Shown here piece by piece: positions 1-6,596 of a DNA stretch of 9,196 nucleotides (its first letter is position 1; the number at the start of each line of letters is the position of its first letter). Source of the DNA: Methanobrevibacter sp. (GTDB taxonomy: Archaea > Methanobacteriota > Methanobacteria > Methanobacteriales > Methanobacteriaceae); assembly GCA_009777005.1 (NCBI GenBank), contig WRMT01000103.1, positions 1 to 9,196 of the forward strand, given 5' to 3'. The position numbers and the translations under genes are program-made. Below the pieces are notes generated by a model. It did not search any database and had not been told where the DNA came from. It was given only the letters and a program-made list of their open reading frames with translations.

Positions 1-137
1 AAAAAATTTAATAAATCTTAATCAAAAAATCTTAATAAATTTAAATTTATTAATAAATTTAATTATAATCTTATTTTTAATTAATAACCTTATTCCTCAT
101 ATTTTCTTAAACCTTAAACATTTTTTAAAGTTTTAAG
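1..137. other. AT-rich sequence downstream of pstS paralog 1
   Basis: No gene is seen. The segment is nearly pure A/T and includes a 22-base perfect palindrome (32-53) of A and T only. On the minus strand it is the downstream region of pstS, where T-rich runs could act as an archaeal terminator. The absence of an ORF here means that any pstCAB genes are at least 137 bases from the pstS stop. Confidence 0.5.
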
Positions 138-941
138 TTATGTTGGAACAATATTTTCATTTTCAATGATTTTAATTCCTTCAGGAGACTTTATCCAATC
201 TAAAAATTCTTTTACAGTAGCAGTATTTTCCCCTTTAATCAAAAATAAAAAGGGTCTTTGTAGTAAATATTCTCCATTAGCTACTGTTTCATCAGATGGC
301 TCAATACCATTTACAAATAGTGGTTTTACATCATTACTCATATGAGCAAGAGAAACAAAACCAATAGCTCCTGGATCAGAAGCTACAGATTGTTTAACGG
401 CTTCAGTAGAACTTTGAACTACAGCATCAGATTTCATTTCAGTATTATCCATAACAATAGATTCAAAAGCAGATCTTGTTCCAGAACCCTCTTCACGAGT
501 GATAACATGGATTTCTAAATCAGATCCACCAAGTTCTTTCCAATTTTTAATCTTTCCATTAAAAATATCTCTTATCTCCTCAGTTGTAAGGTCTGAAATT
601 TGATTTCCATTATTTACAGCTATGACAATCCCTTCTTTTCCAATTTCTACTACATTTATATCTGTTTTTTCATCATTGGATAATTCTTTAGAACTCATGC
701 CAATATCTGCAATTCCTTGTGTTGTACTTCTTATACCCATTCCAGAACCTCCTCCTTGAACATTTATTCTCACATCTGAGTGATTTTCCATATATGCATT
801 AGCTAATTTTTCTGCAAGTGGTTGAACAGAGGTTGAACCTACAATATCGATTTTTTCATGGGTTGAAGTTGGATTTATTAATAAATAAATTAAAGCAATA
901 GCTAAAATAATTATTATTACGCCTTTATATTTTGAGTCCAT
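138..941 (-). CDS. pstS: Phosphate ABC transporter substrate-binding protein PstS (paralog 1)
   Basis: This encodes a 267-residue extracytoplasmic phosphate-binding protein that would hand phosphate to the PstCAB permease at the cell surface. Visible family motifs are GSTSVQP (residues 35-41), QGGGSG (62-67), TREEGSGTRSAF (148-159) and SSTEAV (177-182), which build the phosphate pocket in PstS proteins. Residues 6-23 form one hydrophobic segment, a signal anchor or signal peptide, with no clear lipobox Cys. The length is normal for the short archaeal/Firmicutes type of PstS. The start at 941 follows the sequence AAGGTAAT on the minus strand, a modest Shine-Dalgarno. It is roughly two-thirds identical by eye to the pstS copy upstream (1349-2164), but 407 bases separate them, so it probably has its own promoter. 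No pstC, pstA, pstB or phoU lies in the window. Confidence 0.93.
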   Translation of the reverse strand: MDSKYKGVIIIILAIALIYLLINPTSTHEKIDIVGSTSVQPLAEKLANAYMENHSDVRINVQGGGSGMGIRSTTQGIADIGMSSKELSNDEKTDINVVEIGKEGIVIAVNNGNQISDLTTEEIRDIFNGKIKNWKELGGSDLEIHVITREEGSGTRSAFESIVMDNTEMKSDAVVQSSTEAVKQSVASDPGAIGFVSLAHMSNDVKPLFVNGIEPSDETVANGEYLLQRPFLFLIKGENTATVKEFLDWIKSPEGIKIIENENIVPT

Positions 942-944
942 ATT

Positions 945-1000
945 ATTACCTTAACCTTAATTCTACTTAGGACTATTTAAAAATTAAGGTTAATCATGAA
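945..1000 (-). promoter_or_regulatory. pstS paralog 1 promoter with TATA box bracketed by a 12-bp inverted repeat
   Basis: On the minus strand a TATA-like TTTTTAAATA (plus 974-983) lies about 26 bases before a likely transcription start near 950-953, giving a very short leader with AAGGTAAT as ribosome binding site (945-952). A perfect inverted repeat TTAACCTTAATT (951-962) / AATTAAGGTTAA (982-993) surrounds it: one arm covers the predicted start site, the other the TFB-recognition side of the TATA box. If the start site is right, only one arm is transcribed, so this is better read as a DNA operator than as an RNA hairpin. The repressor, presumably phosphate-responsive, is inferred and not seen. 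Confidence 0.5.
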
Positions 1001-1207
1001 GATGGTAATATAAATGAAAAATAAATAGGTGTGACAATCAATTAAAAGCTATTTTAAAGAAAGTTAATGGATTTTAAAGATAAAACTTTAAATATTAAGA
1101 TTATAATTAAAAATAAAATTATAAAATAATTTATTTTTTAATAAAAAAATTTCAATCTTAGCTACTCATTATTAAACTTATAATTATTAATTAATTTTTA
1201 TAAAATA

Positions 1208-1320
1208 GGATAAATTAGAAATATTATAAATCTATAAAGAAAATTTCACTGTTAAATGATAAAATAATGGTGTTATATATTCTATTGATTATAATAATAT
1301 TTACCAAATCTAATTTATCC
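1208..1320. repeat. 113-bp inverted-repeat element
   Basis: The ends are a perfect 12-bp inverted repeat, GGATAAATTAGA at 1208-1219 and TCTAATTTATCC at 1309-1320 (13 bp if A1207/T1321 is counted). The next bases, AATATTAT on the left, recur inverted on the right after a 7-base interruption. The interior is AT-rich and non-coding. It could be a MITE-like remnant, a very large terminator stem or a chance fold in AT-rich DNA. No target-site duplication is visible at its edges. Confidence 0.4.
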
Positions 1321-1348
1321 TTAATATCTTTAATTAAAGCTTGAAATA

Positions 1349-2164
1349 TTATTCAGTTGATTTTACAATTTTTTCTTCTTCTAATATTTTTGTACCTTCA
1401 GGACCCATTACCCAGTCTATAAAGTCTTTTACAGGACCAGTTGGCTCTCCTTTAACTAATAAAATGAATGGTCTTTGTAATTCATAAGTTCCATCAGCTA
1501 TTGTTGCTTCAGATGGAATTATTCCATTAATACTTAATGCTTTAACATCATCACTCATAGCAGCATAGGATACAAAACCAATAGCATTAGGATCTTGCTT
1601 TACAGATTGTTTAACAGCTTCTGTAGAACTTTGAACAATAGCATCAGATTTCATATCTTCATCTCCCATAACAATTGATAAGAAAGCATCTAAAGTTCCA
1701 GAACCTTCTTCACGAGTTATGAGATTAATTTGCCCATCAGGTCCTCCAACTTCTTTCCAGTTAGTAATTTTACCAGAAAATATATCTTTTAATTGGTCTG
1801 TAGTTAAGTCACTAACAGGATTTTCACTGTTAACAGCTATAACAATACCATCTTGACCTAGGACATGTTCAGTTATACCATTTTTTTCATCATCTTTTAA
1901 ATTTTTAGAACTTGTACCAATATCCGCAGTTCCATCTTGAGTACTTTTAATACCAACACCAGAACCTCCACCTTGAACATTTATTCTAACATCAGGGTTG
2001 GACTCTTGATATTTCTCTGCAAGTTTTTCAACTACTGGTTGAACAGATGTTGATCCTACAACATCTATATTTCCTGAAGAACTTCCTCCAGAACTAAAAA
2101 TTAAGACACTCGCAGCTATTATAACAATAGCAGCTATTACTCCAATAACAAATTTATTATCCAT
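1349..2164 (-). CDS. pstS: Phosphate ABC transporter substrate-binding protein PstS (paralog 2)
   Basis: This 271-residue PstS paralog captures phosphate outside the membrane for a Pst ABC importer. An N-terminal hydrophobic segment (about residues 5-24) is followed by a Ser/Gly linker (SSGGSSSGN, 24-32), as in archaeal surface-anchored binding proteins. Motifs are GSTSVQP (37-43), QGGGSG (64-69), TREEGSGT (150-157) and SSTEAVKQSV (179-188). After EEGSGT it has Leu where the neighbouring copy has Arg, so pocket chemistry or affinity may differ. The start is firm: on the minus strand GAGGTGA (plus 2171-2177) lies 6 bases before the ATG. Its upstream region carries a good TATA box and phased direct repeats, suggesting that it is the strongly regulated copy (inference). 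Confidence 0.94.
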   Translation of the reverse strand: MDNKFVIGVIAAIVIIAASVLIFSSGGSSSGNIDVVGSTSVQPVVEKLAEKYQESNPDVRINVQGGGSGVGIKSTQDGTADIGTSSKNLKDDEKNGITEHVLGQDGIVIAVNSENPVSDLTTDQLKDIFSGKITNWKEVGGPDGQINLITREEGSGTLDAFLSIVMGDEDMKSDAIVQSSTEAVKQSVKQDPNAIGFVSYAAMSDDVKALSINGIIPSEATIADGTYELQRPFILLVKGEPTGPVKDFIDWVMGPEGTKILEEEKIVKSTE

Positions 2165-2195
2165 ATTTTTTCACCTCAAATTTTAAGTTTGCTTT

Positions 2196-2215
2196 TAGCT
2201 ATATAAACCTTATTA
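2196..2215 (-). promoter_or_regulatory. TATA box of pstS paralog 2
   Basis: On the minus strand the sequence GGTTTATATAGC (plus 2198-2209) matches an archaeal TATA box. It would place the transcription start near 2178, leaving a leader of about 14 bases that contains the GAGGTGA ribosome binding site. A TAGCTA palindrome (2196-2201) overlaps the start-proximal edge of the box. Confidence 0.6.
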
Positions 2216-2220
2216 CTTCG

Positions 2221-2319
2221 TGAACTTTTATTCCTAAAATATGAACAAAACTATTAGTAAAAAATGGATTAGCTATTTACTATGAAATTTAATTCCTAAA
2301 AAGTGAAATATTTTTGAAC
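2221..2319 (-). promoter_or_regulatory. Phased direct repeats upstream of pstS paralog 2 (candidate activator site)
   Basis: Two 26-bp direct repeats, 2221-2246 and 2283-2308, match at 21 of 26 positions and share the core ATTCCTAAAA flanked on both sides by TGAA. TGAA occurs at 2221, 2242, 2283, 2304 and 2315, with spacings of 21, 41, 21 and 11 bases, all close to multiples of the 10.5-base helical turn. The block begins just upstream of the TATA box, the usual place for an archaeal activator. Bacterial PHO boxes also use 11-base direct repeats, but the sequence is different, so this is an analogy only. Confidence 0.45.
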
Positions 2320-2630
2320 TTTCAAGGTTGTAATATGAGGATAGTTTTTTTTAGAAAAAAAGAATGAGGTAATGCTTTAATAAAAAATCATTTGCTAAAC
2401 TATTTTATTTTTAAAAAAATAATAATAAATAATAAAATTTTAAATTTAAATACAAGTATAATTGGCAATAATAAAAAATTAGAATAATTAAAAGATAATT
2501 AAAAGAATAAGAAGTATAATTTATTTAAAACTAAAAAATAAATCAATTTCATGAATCTTTTTTCAATTCACTTTTGATATTTTCTTTTCTAATAAAAACA
2601 TTTAAATAATAAAATTTATAGAATATAATT
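2320..2630. other. AT-rich intergenic region
   Basis: This stretch lies upstream of the right pstS and its candidate operator. No ORF of protein-like composition is seen on either strand. It is low-complexity A/T sequence. The only element worth naming is a TATA-like TTTAAATAAT on the plus strand at 2601-2610, about 26 bases before the structured segment at 2631. Confidence 0.5.
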
Positions 2631-2720
2631 AATGTTCAGATAAGTCCTTTTAGACCTGTGTCACCATTTGGTGACCAAACTCTTTAATGAGTAAAAGTGT
2701 CTATAAGGCAACCGAACATT
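2631..2720. ncRNA. Candidate structured RNA adjacent to the DUF3800 gene
   Basis: This segment folds into nested stems. P1 pairs AATGTTC (2631-2637) with GAACATT (2714-2720). P2 pairs CCTTTTAGAC (2646-2655) with GTCTATAAGG (2699-2708) with one mismatch. Inside P2 are two hairpins: P3, GTCACC (2660-2665) with GGTGAC (2670-2675), and P4, ACTC (2679-2682) with GAGT (2689-2692). Strand is unresolved. For plus: a TATA-like TTTAAATAAT sits about 26 bases before P1, and a T-tract (2719-2729) follows the 3' end. For minus: P1 extends to nine pairs through a G-U wobble (2713/2638) that would be an A-C mismatch on plus, and the RNA would be a 3' extension of the DUF3800 mRNA, 7 bases past its stop. It has no tRNA features and matches no class I can name. 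Confidence 0.6.
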
Positions 2721-2727
2721 TTTATTT

Positions 2728-3398
2728 TTAATAGATAATAAGATGATGTTTATCTTCAAGAACCTCAATAAATGATTTATCAGCATCTCGAAACTTTTTT
2801 AAACAAGCCCCAGCTATTATATCTGCTGCTTGTATTCCTATCCAATTTTCACTATTACTATGATAAATTTCACAATTTAATCTCTGATTTTCAAAGAATT
2901 TTTCATTGAATTTACTTTCATGGCTACGAGAGAGAAATCTATCAACAATTAAATCAAAAGAGTTTTTTATATCAATTTCCTTAGCAATTTTATCATGAGT
3001 TTTAAATAAATTTCTATATTGCTCTTATTTTTAAGTATCATTATATTTTCATATTTTTTCTTATTTAAAACTATAGAATATGATTTTATATTCAATTCTA
3101 CTAGTTTTTTCAATAAAAAAATTTTTAATTCTCGTGAAGATTTATTCGATTTAATCTCTTTGTGAATTTTAAGTTCTTTTTTAAATTTATATTTTCTCAT
3201 CTTTTTAAAAATTTTTTTTAATTTTAAGCCCTTTTCTTCTGAATTTATTATTAACATACTAATAATGAAATATTCGGATCCTTTTAATCCTAAATCACCA
3301 CTTTCATCTTGATATAAAATAGTTCTATTTTTCATGTAAATCTTATTTTGAAAATTTTTGATATAAAATTGAATAGATAACGGGTATTCATGATTCAT
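2728..3398 (-). pseudogene. DUF3800 domain protein, split by a -1 frame change
   Basis: The first frame (3398 to 2967) carries the DUF3800 N-terminal signature YQDESGDLG and a hydrophobic strand (YFIISMLII), then stops. The -1 frame continues without a stop to a TAA at 2728-2730, with the C-terminal family signature WIGIQAADIIAGACL. Joined, the product is 223 residues, normal for the family. The frames overlap from about 3030 to 2967, and TTTAAAA lies there in the register T TTA AAA. The gene is therefore either broken by one indel or read by -1 slippage. The better start is probably the internal Met (ATG ending at 3335), just before KNRTILYQDESG, because no ribosome binding site precedes 3398. 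DUF3800 is of unknown biochemical function; its conserved acidic residues suggest a metal-dependent nuclease fold (inference). The gene contains no TAGCTA, unlike its neighbours, which hints at recent acquisition. Confidence 0.75.
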
Positions 3399-3435
3399 AA
3401 TATGATTTTGGCAGGTAAATTAAAATTAGCTATAT

Positions 3436-3585
3436 TTAATCTAAGTTTTTAGCTAATGATTGATTTTCACAGTATAATTTAAAATTTAATATTTGTAATT
3501 GATTTTCATGTTTATCTAACTCCTTTTCCAAGTTTATTGGTTGTGAAAAGCCATTTGTTAAGGTTTCTCCAAAAAATATCTTTGA
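3436..3585 (-). pseudogene. 49-codon C-terminal remnant of an unidentified protein
   Basis: On the minus strand a frame runs open from just after a TAG (3586-3588) to a TAA at 3436-3438, with no in-frame ATG. The peptide is protein-like, with segments such as FFGETLTNGFSQPINLEKEL and, at the end, CENQSLAKNLD, unlike the Lys/Ile/Phe noise of random AT-rich frames here. It looks like the 3' end of a gene whose 5' part has been lost. It lies directly upstream of the DUF3800 gene on the same strand and may have been its former operon partner. I do not recognise the family. Confidence 0.35.
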
Positions 3586-3731
3586 CTATCAGGAACTTTG
3601 TAATATAATAATATTAATATGTAATACATTATATATGATCTTACTATAAAATAATTTAGTAATAAAAATTAAAAAACTTAAATAATAAAAGGAGAAATAT
3701 AATAACTCGTAAGGGACTATAAGTGGTTCAT

Positions 3732-3758
3732 TGAAAACGGATTTCGTTCATTTTTTTT
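3732..3758 (+). terminator. Hairpin followed by T8
   Basis: TGAAAACG (3732-3739) pairs with CGTTCA (3745-3750), with a 2-base bulge and a 5-base loop, followed at once by eight T residues. This is the shape of an intrinsic terminator read on the plus strand. No plus-strand gene ends here, so it may close a small unannotated transcript starting near 3705, for which TTAAATAAT (about 3679-3687) could be the TATA box. The stem is short, so chance is possible. Confidence 0.3.
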
Positions 3759-3957
3759 AAAAAAAAAGTTTTATTTTTTCATTTAAAGATTCTATTGATT
3801 ATTTCTAATTTTTAATTATTTTTGTTTCATCAAAAACTTCACTCTTAAGAAAGATGTGGATTAAAATTAATAATAAGTTTTTGCAATGATATCTATACAT
3901 GAGCGTAAATTATTACTATTTTCATAATTTTTTTATTTTTTTTAGAAATTTTTATAC

Positions 3958-3969
3958 AAAATATATAAA
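3958..3969 (+). promoter_or_regulatory. Possible TATA box of tex
   Basis: AAATATATAAAG resembles an archaeal TATA box and would start transcription near 3990, leaving a leader of about 70 bases. In DNA this AT-rich other sites could serve equally well. Confidence 0.3.
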
Positions 3970-4059
3970 GAATTTAAGAATATAAAGTATAACAATCATA
4001 TTAATCAATTTTATTAAATTATCATTTTTAAATTATTATTTATTGGAGATTATTAAACC

Positions 4060-6216
4060 ATGATTTCAGAAACATTAGCTAAAGAACTCAGTATTCAGCC
4101 ATGGCAAAGTAGGGCAACTATTGATTTAATTGATGAAGGAAATACAATACCTTTCATAGCAAGATATAGAAAAGAAATTACTGGATCCTTAGATGATGAA
4201 ATTCTTCGTAAATTCAATGAAAGATTATCATATTTACGTAATCTTGAGGATAAGAAAAAACAAGTTATTGAATCAATAGCTGAACAAGGAAAGCTAACTG
4301 ATGAGCTACGAGAAAAGATAGAAAATGCAGAAACTTTAGTAGCTGTTGATGATATTTACAGGCCATATCGACCAAAAAAGAGAACAAAAGCTACAATAGC
4401 TAAAGAAAAAGGTTTACAACCACTTGCAGATATTATTTTAGCTCAGGAAACTAAAATTCCTATTGAAGAAATAGCTAAAGATTACTTATCTGAAGAACAT
4501 GAAGTAAATACAGTTGAAGATGCTATTTCTTATGCTCAAGATATTATTGCAGAGATAATCTCAGATAATGCTGATTTTAGAGATTTTATTAGAAAGCTAA
4601 GCTTTGAAAACGGTGAATTTATTATTTCAACTAAGGATAAAGAATTATCTTCTGAATATGAAATGTATTATGATTATACAGAAGCAATACCAAAAATAGC
4701 TACTCACAGAATCCTTGCTATAAACCGAGGAGAAAAAGAAAAAATTTTAAAAGTTAAAATTAAGACTCCTGAAGAGGAAATAATCGATTATTTAAAGGAC
4801 CATATTTTAATTGATCATTCCAAAGATAAAAAAAAGGATTACAATGAATTTACAACGCCTATCTTAGAAGAAACTATTTTAGATTCTTATAAAAGATTAA
4901 TAGCTCCTTCAATTGAAAGAGAAATTAGAAAATACAAGTTAGAAAATGCAGAGAAAAAATCTATTAAAGTCTTTTCTAAAAATTTAGAGCAGCTATTGAT
5001 GCAAGGACCTATTATGAATAAGATTGTATTAGGATGGGATCCTGGATTTCGTACTGGTTGTAAATTAGCTATTGTTGATGGGATAGGAAAAGTATTAGAC
5101 ACTGAAGTAGTCTTTCCAACCGAACCTCAAAATAAGATTGAAGAAACTAAAAAAATTGTAAAAGACTTAATTAAAAAATATGATGTTGATATTATTGCAC
5201 TAGGCAATGGTACAGCTTCAAGAGAATCAGAACAAATTATTTCAGATATTATTGAAGGAACTAAGGTTCAATATGCTATTGTTAATGAAGCTGGAGCTTC
5301 TGTTTATTCTGCAAGTAAATTAGCTACTAAAGAATTTCCAGATTTTGATGTTGGAGAACGTAGTGCAGTTTCAATAGCTAGAAGATTACAAGACCCATTA
5401 GCTGAACTTGTAAAAATAGATCCTAAATCCATTGGTGTAGGTCAGTATCAACATGATATGAATCAAAAGAATTTAAATGAATCCTTAAAAACTGTGGTTG
5501 AAAAAGCAGTAAATAATGTAGGAGTTGATTTAAACACAGCTTCCCTTTCACTTCTTAGCTATGTTTCAGGAATAAGCTCATCAACTGCAAGTAATATTGT
5601 AGATTACAGAGAAAAAAATGGTGCTTTTATTAGTCGTTATGATTTATTAAAAGTAGCTAAAATAGGACCAAAAACCTTCCAGCAATGTGCAGGTTTTTTA
5701 AAGGTTTTTAACTCTAGTAATATTTTAGATATTACCACAGTTCATCCAGAGTCTTATGAAGCAACAAAAGCACTACTTTCAAAATTAGGGTATCGTGTCG
5801 AAGATATAGGATTAAATAATTTATCCTTTAATTTAAATGAAAAAGATTATGAAGTATTAGCTGAAGACTTAGCTATTGGTGAAATTACCTTGCAAGATAT
5901 TGTAAGTGAGCTTAAAAAACCAGGAAGAGATCCAAGAGAAGAGATGCCTCAACCAATTCTTAGAGAGGATACTTTAGAAATTGAAGACCTTGAAGAAGGA
6001 ATGGTTTTGGAAGGCACAGTTAGAAATGTGGTAGACTTTGGAGCATTTGTAGATATTGGTGTTCATCAGGATGGTTTGGTACATATATCACAACTAGTTG
6101 AAAACAAGTTTGTATCTCATCCTTTAGATATTGTTAATGTAGGGGATATTGTGGATGTTAAGATTGTTGATGTTGATTTAAAAAGAGCTAGAATTCAATT
6201 GTCTATGATAATATAA
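4060..6216 (+). CDS. tex: Tex-family S1 RNA-binding transcription accessory protein
   Basis: This 718-residue protein is a Tex homolog, a cytoplasmic nucleic-acid-binding protein thought to act with transcription in bacteria (Tex/YdcI); its archaeal role is undefined. Domains in order are a helical N-terminal Tex region (about 1-310, with IPFIARYRKE at 30-39 and the RPYRPKKRT motif at 101-109), a YqgF/RNase H-like domain (about 321-450, with VLGWDPGFRTG at 323-333 and LGNGTASRE at 381-389), the Tex signature GVGQYQHDM (459-467), tandem helix-hairpin-helix motifs (about 490-550, with VSGISSSTA and VAKIGPKTF), and a C-terminal S1 domain (646-716, with GTVRNVVDFGAFVDIG and DGLVHIS). The length equals typical Firmicutes Tex and nothing is missing. 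GGAGAT at 4045-4050 precedes the ATG by 9 bases. Tex is mainly bacterial, so old lateral acquisition is likely (inference). Confidence 0.96.
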   Translation: MISETLAKELSIQPWQSRATIDLIDEGNTIPFIARYRKEITGSLDDEILRKFNERLSYLRNLEDKKKQVIESIAEQGKLTDELREKIENAETLVAVDDIYRPYRPKKRTKATIAKEKGLQPLADIILAQETKIPIEEIAKDYLSEEHEVNTVEDAISYAQDIIAEIISDNADFRDFIRKLSFENGEFIISTKDKELSSEYEMYYDYTEAIPKIATHRILAINRGEKEKILKVKIKTPEEEIIDYLKDHILIDHSKDKKKDYNEFTTPILEETILDSYKRLIAPSIEREIRKYKLENAEKKSIKVFSKNLEQLLMQGPIMNKIVLGWDPGFRTGCKLAIVDGIGKVLDTEVVFPTEPQNKIEETKKIVKDLIKKYDVDIIALGNGTASRESEQIISDIIEGTKVQYAIVNEAGASVYSASKLATKEFPDFDVGERSAVSIARRLQDPLAELVKIDPKSIGVGQYQHDMNQKNLNESLKTVVEKAVNNVGVDLNTASLSLLSYVSGISSSTASNIVDYREKNGAFISRYDLLKVAKIGPKTFQQCAGFLKVFNSSNILDITTVHPESYEATKALLSKLGYRVEDIGLNNLSFNLNEKDYEVLAEDLAIGEITLQDIVSELKKPGRDPREEMPQPILREDTLEIEDLEEGMVLEGTVRNVVDFGAFVDIGVHQDGLVHISQLVENKFVSHPLDIVNVGDIVDVKIVDVDLKRARIQLSMII

Positions 6217-6298
6217 ATTTTTTTTAATTGATATGAAGTTTTTAGCTATAATAGAATTTATTTTAATTAATATATGTAATTCTAAATTAAGCTATTTA

Positions 6299-6412
6299 AA
6301 ATTAGGATTTTTATTATTTTTATTTTTTTAATTGAAATTCTTTTTATTGATTATATTTGAAATTTGGATTTTTATTATTTTTATTTTTTTAATTGAAATT
6401 CTTTTTATTGAT
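6299..6412 (+). repeat. 61-bp tandem duplication in T-rich DNA
   Basis: A 53-base segment at 6299-6351 recurs at 6360-6412 with one mismatch (position 6304 A versus 6365 T). The last 47 bases are identical. Each copy reads AAATT(A/T)GG, then runs of T interrupted by A, then AATTGAAATTCTTTTTATTG. The offset is 61 bases. Downstream of tex, each copy carries several T5-T7 runs that could act as archaeal terminators, so the duplication may have doubled a termination zone (inference). Confidence 0.8.
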
Positions 6413-6500
6413 CCTGTTTTGAATTAAGTTTTATTTTTTCTTTTTATTAATTTTTAAATTTTTTTCATTAATTATATTGAGAATAAAGATTAAAATAATA

Positions 6501-6596
6501 TTTTATATAAAAAAATAATAAAATTAATTAAATAATAAATTAAATAAATAATAGTATAAAATTTTATAAAAATTTTCGCAAAAATCTGGTGATTTC
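6501..6596 (+). promoter_or_regulatory. Promoter and ribosome binding site of the zinc-ribbon gene
   Basis: Two TATA-like boxes are visible: TTTTATATAAA (6501-6511), giving a leader of about 65 bases, and TTTTATAAA (6562-6570), giving almost none. GGTGATTT (6588-6595) is a strong archaeal Shine-Dalgarno placed directly before the ATG and fixes the start. Confidence 0.5.

Larger units (their letters stand above)
942..1348. other. Intergenic region between the two pstS genes
   Basis: These 407 bases hold no credible ORF on either strand. They contain the promoter of the left pstS (near 945-1000), a 113-bp inverted-repeat element (1208-1320) and otherwise very AT-rich sequence, including a TAGCTA at 1159. 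The minus-strand stretch just after the stop of the right pstS shows no hairpin terminator. Archaeal termination could use the T-rich runs in this gap. Confidence 0.6.
3586..4059. other. AT-rich intergenic region upstream of tex
   Basis: No protein-like ORF is seen on either strand in these 474 bases. The region contains a hairpin plus T-tract (3732-3758) within a somewhat less AT-rich patch (3704-3750), a T8A9 tract (3751-3767) and the tex promoter and leader (from about 3958). The rest is low-complexity A/T. Confidence 0.55.
6217..6596. other. Intergenic region between tex and the zinc-ribbon gene
   Basis: These 380 bases are almost pure A/T and hold no credible gene. A T8 tract follows the tex stop codon directly (6217-6224) and could end tex transcription. 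The middle holds a 61-bp tandem duplication of T-rich sequence (6299-6412), and the 3' part holds candidate TATA boxes for the next gene. Confidence 0.6.

Noticed and set aside
32..53. 22-bp perfect palindrome as an operator
   Set aside because: It consists only of A and T in nearly pure A/T sequence, lies downstream of pstS, and such palindromes are expected by chance here.
2631..2720. tRNA gene
   Set aside because: Size and hairpin number suggested it, but there is no GTTCRA T-loop, no 7-bp acceptor with discriminator base, and the arms do not match tRNA spacing.
3729..3738. CATTGAAAAC read as the end of a CRISPR repeat
   Set aside because: Archaeal CRISPR repeats often end in ATTGAAAC, but this sequence occurs once with no second copy nearby.
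4887..5102. Minus-strand ORF of 71 codons inside tex
   Set aside because: It lies wholly within the well-supported tex gene, has no ribosome binding site and no recognisable protein features; it is an antisense shadow.
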